Shown here: positions 11,674 to 22,832 of the stretch, in pieces
Layout of the letters: the number at the start of each line of letters is the position of its first letter
Numbering within the stretch: the first letter of the stretch is position 1
DNA from: Rosa chinensis
Lineage: Eukaryota; Streptophyta; Magnoliopsida; Rosales; Rosaceae
DNA: 64,000 nucleotides
Assembly: GCF_002994745.2 (NCBI RefSeq)
Contig: NC_037089.1
Location: forward strand, 4,967,501 to 5,031,500
Direction: 5' to 3'
Notes under the pieces: generated by a model
The model's input: only the letters and a program-made list of their open reading frames with translations
Database searches by the model: none
Told to the model about the DNA's origin: nothing
Translations under genes and position numbers: made by a program

Positions 11674-12658
11674 TTTATTGATTATTTTGTTATAATGTTA
11701 TATTAATGCATGTATCAATTATTGACTTTATATGAATATCTGGCTATATGGTACTCCTGAATTGGTATCAACAATATTAATTATATTTTCTACAAAATCG
11801 AGGTATGTATTTTTGTTAGTTTGATGACTTCAATTCGGTTTCCTCTTATTATCTTATCTGATAATTTGATATAAAATTCTCAATTTATGATGAGATCGAA
11901 ACTACATGTTTCTTGATCCAATTACATGTGGACTTAAAATTTCTCCACTGATTGTTATACAATCAAATAGATCGAAACCTCTTATTTCTTTATCTCCAAA
12001 TATGTCAGGACCTTTGTCACTTCTCTTTATGAGTACATGTGAACCTCTGTTCACTCCACTTTTAGAACATGCTTCTAATTGTGAAGACTCAAACTAAATG
12101 GTTTGAGTATGAGGGCTATGATCCCTAAATCTATTATTATTGGAGTATATGCTTATACCCATATGGACTACTGTCCTAAACTCAAAATTTGAGTATATCA
12201 TTTTGACATTTTTCAGTGTCAAACAATAATATGAACCACCTGTTCATTAATAAATTCAATTTGAACCATGAATATTCATGATAAATATAATGACAAACAT
12301 AGTTGTCTTGCATGCATATAATGCAACTATGGACATGATCCATTGCAATTGTTGATAGTTTTTCACAATTGATGCTTAAAAAAGCTAGAACAACAATCAT
12401 CTCAAGAGCTGCAGATCTTGATTGATGGCCGACTCCAACTGAGCTCATATTATGTTACATATATGGAATATCACTGCATATATTGGTGATGAAATTTCCA
12501 CCGACTTTATGTTGTATTAATCAACTATGAGTATACTACTGTATACTATATCATGAATTAAAAATTTCATTGAGCCAAATAAAAATATTTTGGCGTGACC
12601 AATGCGTCATTATTTTATCTACTATGTCATGTAGACTCATCTACATACATACTTTACA

Positions 12659-12871
12659 TTGTTGTATAATACAACAACAGTTGCATACCTTCCTAATAAG
12701 GGCATTATAATTTATCGCATAGTTGCGAGTTGTCACTATAATGAGACAATCCTCCCGCTATTAGGAGGAGAAATATCGTTCATAAAAAATGTGAATTGGT
12801 GTGAGATTTTATCTACCATATCTCATTTTAATTTTGAGAAAAAATCTCAATTCATTATCTTTTTGACCTAA
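12659..12871 (+). pseudogene. Copia pol (integrase C-terminal side) remnant
   Basis: The frame contains IVASCHYNETILPLLGGE, a pattern found after the integrase core in many plant Copia polyproteins (ADCHF-E-FP-LGGE). No flanking frame remains open, and a partial second copy of the cccgc-attagg-ggagg motif appears at about 12960. Non-functional fragment of element B. Confidence 0.55.
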
Positions 12872-14416
12872 AATTTGGTTTGGGTCCACCACCCACCAAT
12901 GGATTTTCAATCCAATTTTTTGCACGCGTATTTTGCGAATGGTCAAACTAGATGGTCTTCCCGCCATTAGGGGGAGGAAACGCTATTGTAACGGCGTGAA
13001 TTTATGTGAAATATAGCCACCAAGTCTAATGTTTTAAGCTCCCTATAAGGTAAGATTATACAAACCCTGTAACACTCTTCATGAGGTTATACAAAGATCC
13101 ACATTCTTTAATTAATTTGTCCTTGAGAGACAACAAATGCCCTAAAAGAGGCAAGGGTACCTGATATGAATAAGCTTATTATAGCTAATGCATGCATATA
13201 TTTTGAATGTGTGATAGATCTCTAATTGATGATCATTGATGATATCTCATCTATTGTAGCTACTAAATATCATCAAGGGCTGTCTACTATACCACATTTC
13301 ATTGTGTCGATAAATTATAATATTGGCCAAATTGGAAAGAGACAATTCCAATGAATTTGATTATTGGAAACGTGATGAAATATTTGGACTTTATAACCCC
13401 TAAAATACAAGAGGGTGTTCATTCTAGTGAATTAAAATCACTATGACACAAGCCTCTTCATAGAGACATGGGCTTATCATTCTTCTCCAAGCGACAACTT
13501 TTCTATAAGTACAGTGTTATATTGACGAGAGACTTATGGCATGTTGTTCTTGGCTAATATGAAGATCTTAAAGGAAAATTGCTAAAAGCAAATCCCCAAA
13601 TCCTATGTGTCATTATAAGCATATTGCTTAATCAAATCCTTGACAGATTCATATTGCCAAAGGCAAGTCCATGAATGAATGAGCTTAAAGCTCACTCATG
13701 GAATCAAAAGTCTAAAGCTCATACATACTCATTCAATTATGGTCAAAGTGACTTATTGCCTCAATGAGTACTATGACAAGACTAAGAAAATCGAATTCGA
13801 ATCATACTCATAATGTTGCAACATATTCTAACTTTCGTGAAGTTATGAATTTATCTAGAGCTCATATTGAGCCTATATGAAATTATCAATTACACTTATT
13901 GATATTTATGGCTAAGTATGCCATACTTGAATTTCAATGCTCGGATAAAGGTAAATGTGTCAATTGTTGTTCCTTTATATTGTTATTCTTTAACTAATAT
14001 CTTTATCTATAATTTGAGCATATGAAATTGGTTCTACTCAGGTAAGATTCATTAAGAATATCATAGTTTTATTGGTAATGCCCTAACTTTTGCAGGAATT
14101 GCAATTCATGATGAGTCCCCTTTATGCAAAGCACACATGGTCTCACCTATGTGATCGACACACCATATCTAATATACATGGTGCATGTATTTTATTACAT
14201 ACATGATTAAAGCTTGCAACAATTAGTGAGAGATTCTCATCAAGGGGAGCATTCAAAATTATGCTACCTAGGACATATGCGCTTTGTACTCTTTTTCTCC
14301 TTCGACCAGGGTTGTTTTTGTCCCACTGGGTTTTTGTTACCTGGCAAGGTTTTTGACGAGGCAACATTAAGCGCGTCCAACACCATATCATTTAGTGGTG
14401 GACATCCAAGAGGGAG

Positions 14417-14591
14417 TGTTATAAATATTATATATATGTGGCTGTCCACTGTAAATACTCATTAGTTATGTCCTTATGATATAAACATTACTCCTATATA
14501 AAGGGGTCTAATGAGAATGAAATACACACTTCTACCTCCTCCATACTCTGTTTCTCTCTTCTGTCTCTATATTTTTCTCTAGTTTATAACA
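14417..14591 (+). repeat. 3' LTR of Copia element B
   Basis: It follows the polypurine tract aagagggag and ends tttataaca, directly followed by a short TA tract (14592-14607). Confidence 0.88.
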
Positions 14592-14675
14592 TATATATAT
14601 ATATATAGGGGCATTTTATATTACACCCAAATTTGATTACACCTATTAGATTAAACCCATCTATAATTTTTTTTA

Positions 14676-15627
14676 GGGGAAATTACTGGTCACTCCCTCA
14701 ACTTTTGGGGCGTCGACAGTTCAGTCCCTCGTATCATAATTTTAACAAATATCTCCCTGAACATTCAAATTTCACACAATTTAGTCCAAAATGACCATTT
14801 TACCCCTCACTTCCTCTTTTTTTTTTAAAAAAAAAAATCTTCTCTCTCTCTTTTTTTTTTGTTATTTTTTCTGCTTCTCTCTCTCTCTCTCTCTGTCTCT
14901 CTCTCGGCAACCATCTTACCAAAATGCATTCTGACATGCCCCTCATGATACCTCACCAATGTACCCATCAACCTAATGCATTCCTTTCGAACAGCACTCT
15001 TTTGTTCCAAATCTGTATCTAAAATACACGACAGAAATGGATGGGTTCAAGCACTCCGCAATTTTCTCAAGCTCCTCGACACCTATTTGGGAAGTATCCC
15101 AATCAACAACCACCTTTTGCTTGAGCTCGAAAACCACCTGTTGCACAGTGAGTCTCCCATTTCCTCTCCCTTCAACATGCGTCTTCATCTTGATCATCGA
15201 ATCCTTACTCAATAGCCCCAAATTCCACCTATTCCCTCCACAATCAAGAACCCCACTTCCTAACTATAGGAATCAAATCACTAAAATCCTGCAAAATTGA
15301 AAGCAAAACAAGATTAATTTCAACAACCCAAACCAACATTATTGATTCCCACACCATAATGAACCTAACATAACCTATACTAAATAAAGATCAAAACTTT
15401 CTTTCTCTAACTCTATAGAAACTTGCCCAGATGAACAGCAAGCTTCAGCGTGGTGGAATCAGAGCGAAGTATGGGAGCTTCGTCCTGTTCTTCCGCCATT
15501 TTCTCAAGCTCCATGACTGAAAGGGTGTCGAAATCGAGCTTGCCAGCTACTAATCGGATCACGGGGACTCCTGCTTGGCTAATCGGCTAATCGCAACCTC
15601 TGAATCTTCCAGTGTCGTCAATCTGAG

Positions 15628-15726
<99 letters not shown>

Positions 15727-16271
15727 AATGTTCGACAATGAGTCTAGTCGAAGAAGAGGATGCGGGGCAATGACGAGGCTTTCTAATTTGTTTGAAGATT
15801 CCGACGATGAAGGGCAATGGTGGCTGCCTGGCTACAGAGCAGGCAAGCAAGATCGGAGTCATCCTATGCTCGACTGGGTCACAAACGGCCCCGTGATTGG
15901 TTTGAGTTGGTGTGGCAAGATCGGGTGGCAGCTTCGCTGTGATCTTCTGGCATCAAGTTGGCAGCGGGACGATGAGGGAGGCTCAGGCGAGTTGGCGAGA
16001 GAAGAGAGAGAGAGTGAGGAAAGACGGCATCGTCTTTCTGAGCTGAGAAGATGGGGGAGAGAAGCAGAAAAAATAACAAAAAAAAAATAGAGAGAAGAAT
16101 TAAAAAAAGAAAAAAGAAAAAAAGAAAAAAGAGGAAGTGAGGGGTAAAATGGTCATTTTGGACCAAATTGTGTGAAATTTGAATGTTCAGGGAGTTATTT
16201 GTTAAAATTAAGATGTGAGGGACTGAACTGTCGAGCCACCCAAACTATAGGGTGTGACCAGTAATTTCTCC
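14676..16271. mobile_element. Nested Mutator-like element (possible Pack-MULE type)
   Basis: TIRs of about 130 bp start ggggaaattactggtcac on the left and ggagaaattactggtcac on the inverted right. They are flanked by perfect 9-bp repeats tttttttta (14667-14675, 16272-16280), as expected for the Mutator superfamily. The 1.6 kb interior has GC-richer, coding-like segments. On the minus strand 14973-15221 reads an 82-residue frame containing VVDWDTSQIGVEELEKIAE. A second stretch near 15440-15560 reads, in pieces, KLDFDTLSVMELEKMAEE. The D-x-D-T-x-x-x-x-EL pattern recalls the N-terminal region of plant MuDR-type transposases, but captured host sequence is equally possible. A long (GA)n run lies at 15630-15722. 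Confidence 0.75.
15630..15722. repeat. (GA)n microsatellite
   Basis: About 93 bp of GA dinucleotides. It creates an artificial Arg-Glu repeat in the frame 15575-16090 and is not evidence for a protein. Confidence 0.95.
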
Positions 16272-17141
16272 TTTTTTTTAATATATACCCAAATCTGTTA
16301 ATTAAGTTGATTACATAAATAAATTCTCATTAAGTGACATAGAAAATAAAATATGTTTTTGTCAAAAATTTCTTAATATGCTACAAGCTCTAAACAAATA
16401 CACTTGATGAACTAGATTATTGATTGAAGCTTTGGTAATCAATACCTAGATCAAGGTTTATATCTGATTTTTTCTATATAAAAGGTATGTTATATTTTTC
16501 ATATAAACACTTGAATGGAAAGCAAACATAGGTTAATAACATATTATACAGTTGTTCTATTTGTAAGGTATGTACTAAAAAGGTACCTGATCATTAGAAT
16601 ACTTTTTTTTTTCCTAGATAATTTGATTTCAAGTATGTATCTAACATATAGGAGGCTTAGTTTTTGGTTTATACATTCGATTACAGCCTAAATGTTAATG
16701 GGTTTCGTATAACATCTTTGTATTAGAATTTATCATTATTTTCTGTATCATACCTCTTTGTTAGGTTTTCTATTATATTATACCTATGATTGTATAAACA
16801 AAAATGTTACACCTATGATTGTGGTATATATCATTGTGTGTCAATTTCTATTAAGCTTGAATGTTTCTATTATTTAAGCCCTACCTACATATACATATTT
16901 AGTAGGTACATTAGACATGTATTATTTGAGAGAATGTAAAAGGGCAAATTAGATATACATGAAAATAAGGAAAAATATTGATTATATATAGGCCTATAGT
17001 TTATATGGAAGGTTTTCTTTTTATTTTTATGAATCACTCTATATAGAAGGTTTATCAATGTGATTTGGGTGTAAACTAAAAGAAAAATATGTATGGGTTT
17101 TTTCTAATAGAAGGTTGAATTTTTGGGTTTATATCTAATTT

Positions 17142-17145
<4 letters not shown>

Positions 17146-17180
<35 letters not shown>
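17146..17180. repeat. (TA)n tract between elements C and D
   Basis: About 35 bp of TA repeats between the right end of C and the left end of the hairpin element D. Confidence 0.85.
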
Positions 17181-17181
<1 letters not shown>

Positions 17182-17587
17182 CCTTACTCAGGTGCGGATA
17201 TCCGCACCTAAGCAAAACATACGGATTTCCCATTTTTATCCACTTTCCGATCATATTTTCACATCTTAACCGTTCAGTTTTTAGATCCTAATGTATAGAT
17301 CATCTCTACAAAAATTTCAGCCAATTTGATGATCGTTAAGGCATCCAAAACGGCAATTTACACGAACGAACCGAATCTGTCGAACAGGAACCGTTCGTGT
17401 TTATAATGGTAAATTGCAGTTTTGGATGTCTTAACGATCACCAAATTGGCTGAAAATTTGCAGAAGTGATCTATACATTAGGACCTAAAAACTGAACGGT
17501 TAAGATGTGACAATATGATCAGAAAGTGGGGAAAAACTGGAAATCCGCACCTTTTGCTTAGGTGCGGATATTCGCAGCCAAGAAGGG

Positions 17588-17588
<1 letters not shown>
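17181..17588. mobile_element. Element D: near-perfect palindromic MITE in a (TA)n tract
   Basis: This 408-bp segment folds on itself along nearly its whole length. The arms include gtgcggatatccgcacctaa on the left and its inverse on the right, and the loop is near 17385. There is no coding capacity. TA tracts on both sides act as the target, as described for Micron-type MITEs of rice. Confidence 0.8.

Positions 17589-17638
<50 letters not shown>
17589..17638. repeat. (TA)n tract, right border of element D
   Basis: About 50 bp of TA repeats; the last of five TA tracts delimiting elements A to D. Confidence 0.85.
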
Positions 17639-17641
<3 letters not shown>

Positions 17642-18628
17642 CGTACCAGCTGGTAAGATCTTATTCTTATAGTAACTGCTTTCATGATCTTATACATATA
17701 TGGTCAAGCTTGGTAAACTAGTAGTGTTAATGATCACCTGGACATGACCAGCCCTGGTGGTCATTCCCCGATCCAACAATGTACTTTAATCTTGAGCAAT
17801 ACTTAATTAAGCTAGTTATGAAGTGACTTCTAGAGTGTTTCGTGTTCCACTCTACGAACTCCAAAACGCAGATCGGACAACTTCATCGATCCAAGATTGC
17901 ACGTTAGATCAAATTTGAATACAAGGCTAGCTTCATCATTTTAATTATTCATTGAGTCTTGTTCTTTGCTCTTGTTAGTGTGGCTTTTTGAATATGAGGG
18001 TTCTACTTGCTAAAGTCATGAACATCAAATCAGAGATTTTCTTGTTTGATGTGTTGCCACAGTTCTTTCTTAATAAGTTAGTAGGTGTATCTCTATTTAT
18101 TTATTACTTTTACTGTACTGCTGATTCTTTCTTGTTCTTCTTTTGGATCGTGCGCATATATTTTGATCATTTTAACAGGTTCTGTACGATGGAGAAATTT
18201 CAAATAAACAAACAGCTCTACCGATGTTTGGACATATTTTCACTTTATGAAAGCAAACTAAAACAGACAGTGAACAGCTAACAGCTTAATTTGTCTCAAA
18301 AGAAAGCTACGTAAAGACATCGATCAGCACACTAAGTAAGAGACTAAGAGCTGTCTTGAAAAATTCTTTTATGCTTAATACAAATGAATTATATCAAATA
18401 AGAAAAAAAAACTGCCACCATATTAATTCCATGGGAGGGTGAAGACTTCTACAGCAAGTAATTGGTTTACTGGACTTCGTCAGCTTTTGGTACATGCATA
18501 AGCTAATGGCCAGGGTATCACACAGCCAAAGCAGACGAAAGAGCATTTATCTCATAGATTATATATGACAAAATATGTTGTTGTGAAAGTTAATTATATT
18601 CATGTATATGCTGATTGATATAGGTATT
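17639..18628. other. Gene-free stretch
   Basis: The only longish frame (17988-18281 +) has the composition of random AT-rich DNA and no recognisable domain. Nothing else is supportable. Confidence 0.45.
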
Positions 18629-18783
18629 TGTTAAAGGGTAAAACTGTAACTTTTCAATTCAACTGTAAAGCTGTAGTATAAATACCTGTACTTGAAAAAT
18701 CTATCAGTACAACTGAAGCCTTGGATTCCAATTCATTTTCCAGCTTCGTTTCTATTTCTCTGTTTTTTCATAGAAATCTTTCA
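18629..18783 (+). repeat. 5' LTR of the TR-GAG element
   Basis: Contains a TATA-like gtataaatac at about 18676. Very similar to the 3' LTR, with only a handful of differences seen by eye, so insertion was relatively recent. Confidence 0.92.
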
Positions 18784-19850
18784 TGGCATCAAGAGCCAGG
18801 TTGTGATCGGGACCGAAAATCTTCATCGGAGAACCAGAAGCTTCATCGGAGGCCTAGCCACTCAACCAAAGCTTATGTTCATGGTGGATTCTGCTCTTGA
18901 TCGATTCTGTTCTTGATCATCTTTTTCAGAGAGTTTGATTTCTCTTTTCAGATAAGCTCAGCCTTATAGTTCTACGATTTTTTTTTTGTCAAGATTTGTT
19001 GAAAATTGTTGTTGATTTGTTGAAGATTCATAACGGAAAAGCACATAGTTACTGATCCAAGATTGATTGAAAGTTGGAAAAGAAGATTGAAACCCTAGCT
19101 TTTTCATTGGAGAAATTCAAGATTCAGATTCTTTGTTTACGTTTTCTAGCAAGAGAAAATTGATATCACTCTTACTTAGATATTGTTCAAGCTCTTAGAT
19201 CATTTCCTTGTATTCGATTTGATGTTCCTTTGAAGTTGTTCATCAATGGTATACAATTCTGGCTCATTTCTAGCTACTACTAGTTCTCAAGCTCTCAGCT
19301 CTACGTGTTGATACTCAAATCTACTTGTTCACACTCAGATTCTGCTCTAATTCACTTGAATCTACCTTTAGTTGAAGATTTTCACTATGGCTCTACCTAA
19401 TGCTTCTCTTGTGAGTTTGGGTGCTATGTGCTCTTCTTACTGTGTGATGCATATATATTGAATTCAAGAGCATCTTTTTGTGTCTTGTGAAGAAGTATAC
19501 GGCTGGAAGTGAAGTTGTTGAAATCAAGTTGTGAAGAGTGCCAATTGACAATTCACTGTCATAATTTAACTAGGGATCTGAATAGCTTTTTAGTTGACTT
19601 GTGTTGGTATATTGGATCTGCACAAAGAATTGGTAAATCTCATAGAAGAATGTTCATGAGTTGAAGTTTTGTGCCACAGCCTTGCCCATATAGAAAAGAT
19701 ATAGAAGAAACAGGGCATTTCTAGTTTTTGGCTATTGTTAGGAACTGAAATCTGCTCATTCAAGTTGGTTGAATTGTCTTGGTTTGGTTCTGGAATTCTC
19801 TTAACCTTTACAACACTGAGGAAGCATTGGTATTCTGTCATCTTATAGTC

Positions 19851-21638
19851 ATGGATAACAACAACCAGCCACTCATCTATATGCTTTCGAGCATTTACAA
19901 TTTACTGCCTGTGAAGCTGGATGATAGCAATTACATTACATGGTTATTTCAAATGAAAATTATGCTCAAAAGCCTTGGGTTAGAGGGATACGTTGATGGT
20001 TCATCTTCTTCTCCGCCTCAATTCTTGGTGACTGATGGTAGCATAAATGCTGGAGTTACAAGGGAATTTCAAGAATGGGAAAAGAATGATAAAGCATTGA
20101 TGACTCTTATCACTGCCACTTTATCTAGTGAAGCATTATCATTTGTGGTTGGAAGCAATAATTCATGTGAAGTTTGGAAAAATTTGAGGATGAGATATGG
20201 TGTCTCTTCCAGAACTGCCGCTATGCAACTTCAAACAAACTTGTACACAATTCAAAAAGGCAATGATACTATAGACAAGTATTTTCAGCGTATCAAGAAC
20301 ATTACTGATCAATTAGCTTCTGTTGGCATTCATATTCCCGATGAAGAGATTGTTATCATTGCTGTTAATGGCCTTCCCTCTGAGTACATGACTATCAAAA
20401 TTATGGTAAAAGCTCTGATCACAACTATGTCAATGAACAAATTGCGTTCTCTTTTACTTGATGAGGAGTCTACTATGGATCAATCTACAAAGACTATGCA
20501 GAATGGAATGCCTACTGTTATCAATTCTAGTGTCATTTCTGGTATGCCTACTTTCAATCACTACAACACACCAATCGCCTCAAGTGCTGCTATTAATGTG
20601 CCTAATGCTACCTCGAGTTGTCAAGACATGATTCCGCTTTCTACCAATTTTGGTGCCTCTCAGACAATGCCTAATTTTGGATACATGTTGAATAACAATG
20701 TTGGCAATGGAAGCTACTTTTCTGCACCTACACTTTCTTATGGCTATGCACCTCAAACTGATGGTTTCATGCTCCAAAATGGAACCTTTGTAACTCAAAA
20801 TAGGGGATTCATGGCTCAGAATGGTGGTCACACTCGTGCTTCTCAAACTAACTACTCTCAGCAAAGTTCCTCTCAGAATAATGCGTCACAGCAGCTTTCA
20901 CAACAACATGGCTCTTTTTCTCAAGCTTCAAACAACAACTCTAAGATTGGTCCAACAGCTATGGTTGCTCATAATAGCATCAATAACTTTGAGGTTACAT
21001 TATTACACTCGAGCTCATCTCATCTTGGTTCTGTTGCACCAATTGATGCTCAAAGATTTCCAACATCCAAAATGGAAATTAAACTAGAAAGCTCTGGGGA
21101 GTCTTTCACAATTGGAGATGAAAGTGGAAAGGATCCTGTGCATGATGTTGGTAGCCAAATTGCCATCGTCCCTTCGAAAGATGATATCCTTTACGCACAA
21201 GAAGGCTCAGATCATAAGGACCCTATGGGGTTGTCTCGAGATGGTCATGAGCCTAGTCAGTCCACCGTGCTAGAGTCATCTTTGCAACCTAAGACAAATG
21301 CTGCAACAAGAAATAGATTCTCTGAAATTCAAAATGACAGAGGCAGTAAATTGGAGGTGCTTTCAAGGGTTGAACTTTCTTCAAGCACAATTGGTAAAGG
21401 TGGCTCCAAGAAGCAAAAGTCTGATTCACCAAGAGTAGCTGAAAACATCTCTAATCGTGTGGCTACTAGAACTGAGCAAGCCCAGGCACAACCTCAATTG
21501 GATTATGGTCGGGAAACTATGAAGCTATTGAGCAAAAATCTGATGAAGTGTAGGAAATATTGTCAGCCAATGCAGCTATGGTCATCACTTCCACTATTCC
21601 TCCTGGTTGAAACAAGCTTATTTGCTGCCATCCTTTAG
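19851..21638 (+). CDS. Copia-type Gag protein of the TR-GAG element
   Basis: The first good ATG (MDNNNQPLIYM) is at 19851 and gives 595 residues; the same frame stays open upstream to a non-ATG codon at 19779, which I reject as the start. The N-terminal half has the plant Copia gag hallmarks: KLDDSNYITWLFQMKIML (about residues 23-40), EWEKNDKALMTLI, VWKNLRMRYG, and the DKYFQRIKNITDQLASVG and VNGLPSEY blocks. These form the capsid-like retrotransposon-gag domain. The second half is Ser/Gln/Asn-rich with repeated FMLQNG and FMAQNG-like units and then a charged tail. No CCHC zinc knuckle and no pol domain follow. The likely role is to form virus-like particles for its own RNA with enzymes supplied in trans. 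The frame is fully open, unlike the other Copia copies here. Confidence 0.88.
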   Translation: MDNNNQPLIYMLSSIYNLLPVKLDDSNYITWLFQMKIMLKSLGLEGYVDGSSSSPPQFLVTDGSINAGVTREFQEWEKNDKALMTLITATLSSEALSFVVGSNNSCEVWKNLRMRYGVSSRTAAMQLQTNLYTIQKGNDTIDKYFQRIKNITDQLASVGIHIPDEEIVIIAVNGLPSEYMTIKIMVKALITTMSMNKLRSLLLDEESTMDQSTKTMQNGMPTVINSSVISGMPTFNHYNTPIASSAAINVPNATSSCQDMIPLSTNFGASQTMPNFGYMLNNNVGNGSYFSAPTLSYGYAPQTDGFMLQNGTFVTQNRGFMAQNGGHTRASQTNYSQQSSSQNNASQQLSQQHGSFSQASNNNSKIGPTAMVAHNSINNFEVTLLHSSSSHLGSVAPIDAQRFPTSKMEIKLESSGESFTIGDESGKDPVHDVGSQIAIVPSKDDILYAQEGSDHKDPMGLSRDGHEPSQSTVLESSLQPKTNAATRNRFSEIQNDRGSKLEVLSRVELSSSTIGKGGSKKQKSDSPRVAENISNRVATRTEQAQAQPQLDYGRETMKLLSKNLMKCRKYCQPMQLWSSLPLFLLVETSLFAAIL

Positions 21639-21790
21639 CTCTTTAATCTGCTGATTTTGCTTCTTCAGCTATGCCAATCACTACTGCTCATTGATCTTGG
21701 TTGAAACCAATATTACAGGTTTGCTAAAGTCTTTAGCTCTTTTCTAATGCAATCTGATGGTAGCTTCTCTCCCATCAGCTTGAGGGAGGA

Positions 21791-21945
21791 TGTTAAAGGG
21801 TAAAACTGTAACTTTCCAACTCAATTGTAAAGCTGTAGTATAAATGCCTGTACTTGAAAAATCTATCAATAAAACTGAAGCCTTGGATTCCAATTCATTT
21901 TCCAGCTTCGTTTCTATTTCTCTGTTTTTTCATAGTAATCTTTCA
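21791..21945 (+). repeat. 3' LTR of the TR-GAG element
   Basis: Follows the purine tract gagggagga and ends tctttca, then the target duplication gtatt. Confidence 0.92.
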
Positions 21946-21950
21946 GTATT

Positions 21951-22431
21951 AACATTACAAAGATACACAGTGTTATCCAATTAACAAAATCTTAGCTAGC
22001 CTGCGCACAGAGATGAGGATGCCAAACTCTATTTAAACTAAAATAGAATAAAATAAAACAACAAAACCTCAGCTAGCTACATTCTATTATTGATCGGTTC
22101 GAATAGTTGTTCGAATAATTTTTGAAAGAATATTGTTGCTACCCCCTACCTTTGGATCAAAGGGCTAGAGGCTAGGATGAATATGTGTGGGGATCGATCT
22201 TGTCCAACAGGTCAACTTACAAATTAAGTTATCTACTTGGTTGCAATCAAAGAACAGCAACATTCGATGTAGAGTTGGTCTTATGAGAAAAATTTGTACT
22301 ATCAATTTGCCTTCCATAGTCAATAATTGCTTATTTGCTTATAAGAGGAGGGGCTACAAACACGGGCCAAACAATTGCCTTCATTGAATTCTTCACGTGC
22401 CATGGTCTACATGATGAATAAGAATAAGAAT
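21951..22431. other. Gene-free spacer
   Basis: No supportable coding or RNA feature between the TR-GAG element and the following MITE. Confidence 0.45.
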
Positions 22432-22832
22432 AATTCTTAGGTTCACTGGTGAACAAACATGTTCACCTCATTGTCAATTAATTTAATTTTACTTAACAAA
22501 TTTATAATCTAACGGTCTATATATATCTTAAATTAGCTTTTAAAGATCATCTTTGTAAAAAATCAATCGAATCGGAAATCATTTAATTATCTAATTGAAT
22601 CAAACAAATGGACGGTTTTAACAACACTTACCGTTGTTATGATAAACCGTCCATGTATTTCATAGAAATGAATAACTAAAAGGTCTTTAATTTGATTGAT
22701 TTTTTACAGAGCTAATCTCTGTATTACATTATACAACATGAATGGTTGGATTAGAAAATTATAAAGTTATTATGCGTTAACCACAAAAGATGGTGAATAT
22801 GCTAATTCACCTAAAGGGTGAACCTGAGAATT
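22432..22832. mobile_element. MITE with aattct-aggttcac terminal inverted repeats
   Basis: The left end aattcttaggttcac is matched by its inverse at the right end with one change. Internal blocks near 22490-22560 are repeated inverted near 22700-22770, so the roughly 400-bp element folds into a hairpin centred near 22630 (accgtccat and atggacggt). The target duplication is unclear because both flanks are AT-rich. It lies about 660 bp upstream of the glyoxal-oxidase-like gene. Confidence 0.65.

Larger units (their letters stand above)
10018..14591 (+). mobile_element. Element B: decayed Copia LTR retrotransposon, full length
   Basis: Two LTRs of about 175 bp (10018-10193 and 14417-14591) begin tgttataaatatt and end tttataaca. 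Just inside the 5' LTR the sequence gttatcagcacg resembles a primer binding site. A polypurine tract (aagagggag) precedes the 3' LTR. Remnants of gag near 10663-10760 and of pol near 12700-12800 are recognisable, but every frame is broken. TA tracts flank both sides, so the 5-bp target duplication cannot be read. A tRNA-like sequence is embedded at 11601-11673. Both LTRs are very similar although the interior is badly decayed, which suggests mobilisation as an already defective copy. Confidence 0.88.
14608..17145. mobile_element. Element C: TIR element between TA tracts, split by a nested MULE
   Basis: The left end (ggggcattttatattacacc) and the inverse of the right end (gagaaaattagatataaacc) are alike and share a further block around tattagat and aaaccca. 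The termini meet (TA)n tracts at 14592-14607 and 17146-17180. Without the nested element the native length would be about 0.93 kb. The interior is AT-rich with no transposase. The TIR match is only moderate, so the call is tentative. Confidence 0.5.
18629..21945 (+). mobile_element. Gag-only LTR retrotransposon (TR-GAG type, Copia-related)
   Basis: 155-bp LTRs (18629-18783 and 21791-21945; tgttaaagggt...tctttca) flank a 3.0 kb interior. The 5-bp target duplication gtatt is perfect (18624-18628, 21946-21950). Directly after the 5' LTR, tggcatcaagagcc resembles the initiator-Met-tRNA primer site. The purine-rich gagggagga precedes the 3' LTR. The only coding region is a gag-like frame. No protease, integrase or reverse transcriptase is present, so the element must borrow these from an autonomous Copia relative. 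This matches the described TR-GAG class of non-autonomous plant elements. Confidence 0.92.

Noticed and set aside
15575..16090. 171-residue frame with a long Arg-Glu repeat
   Set aside because: The repeat is a translated (GA)n microsatellite and the rest is MULE interior without a recognisable domain.
17500..17721. Frames with Tyr-Ile repeats on both strands
   Set aside because: Translation of the (TA)n tract next to element D.
17988..18281. 97-residue hydrophobic frame
   Set aside because: AT-rich random-looking composition, no splice or domain support.
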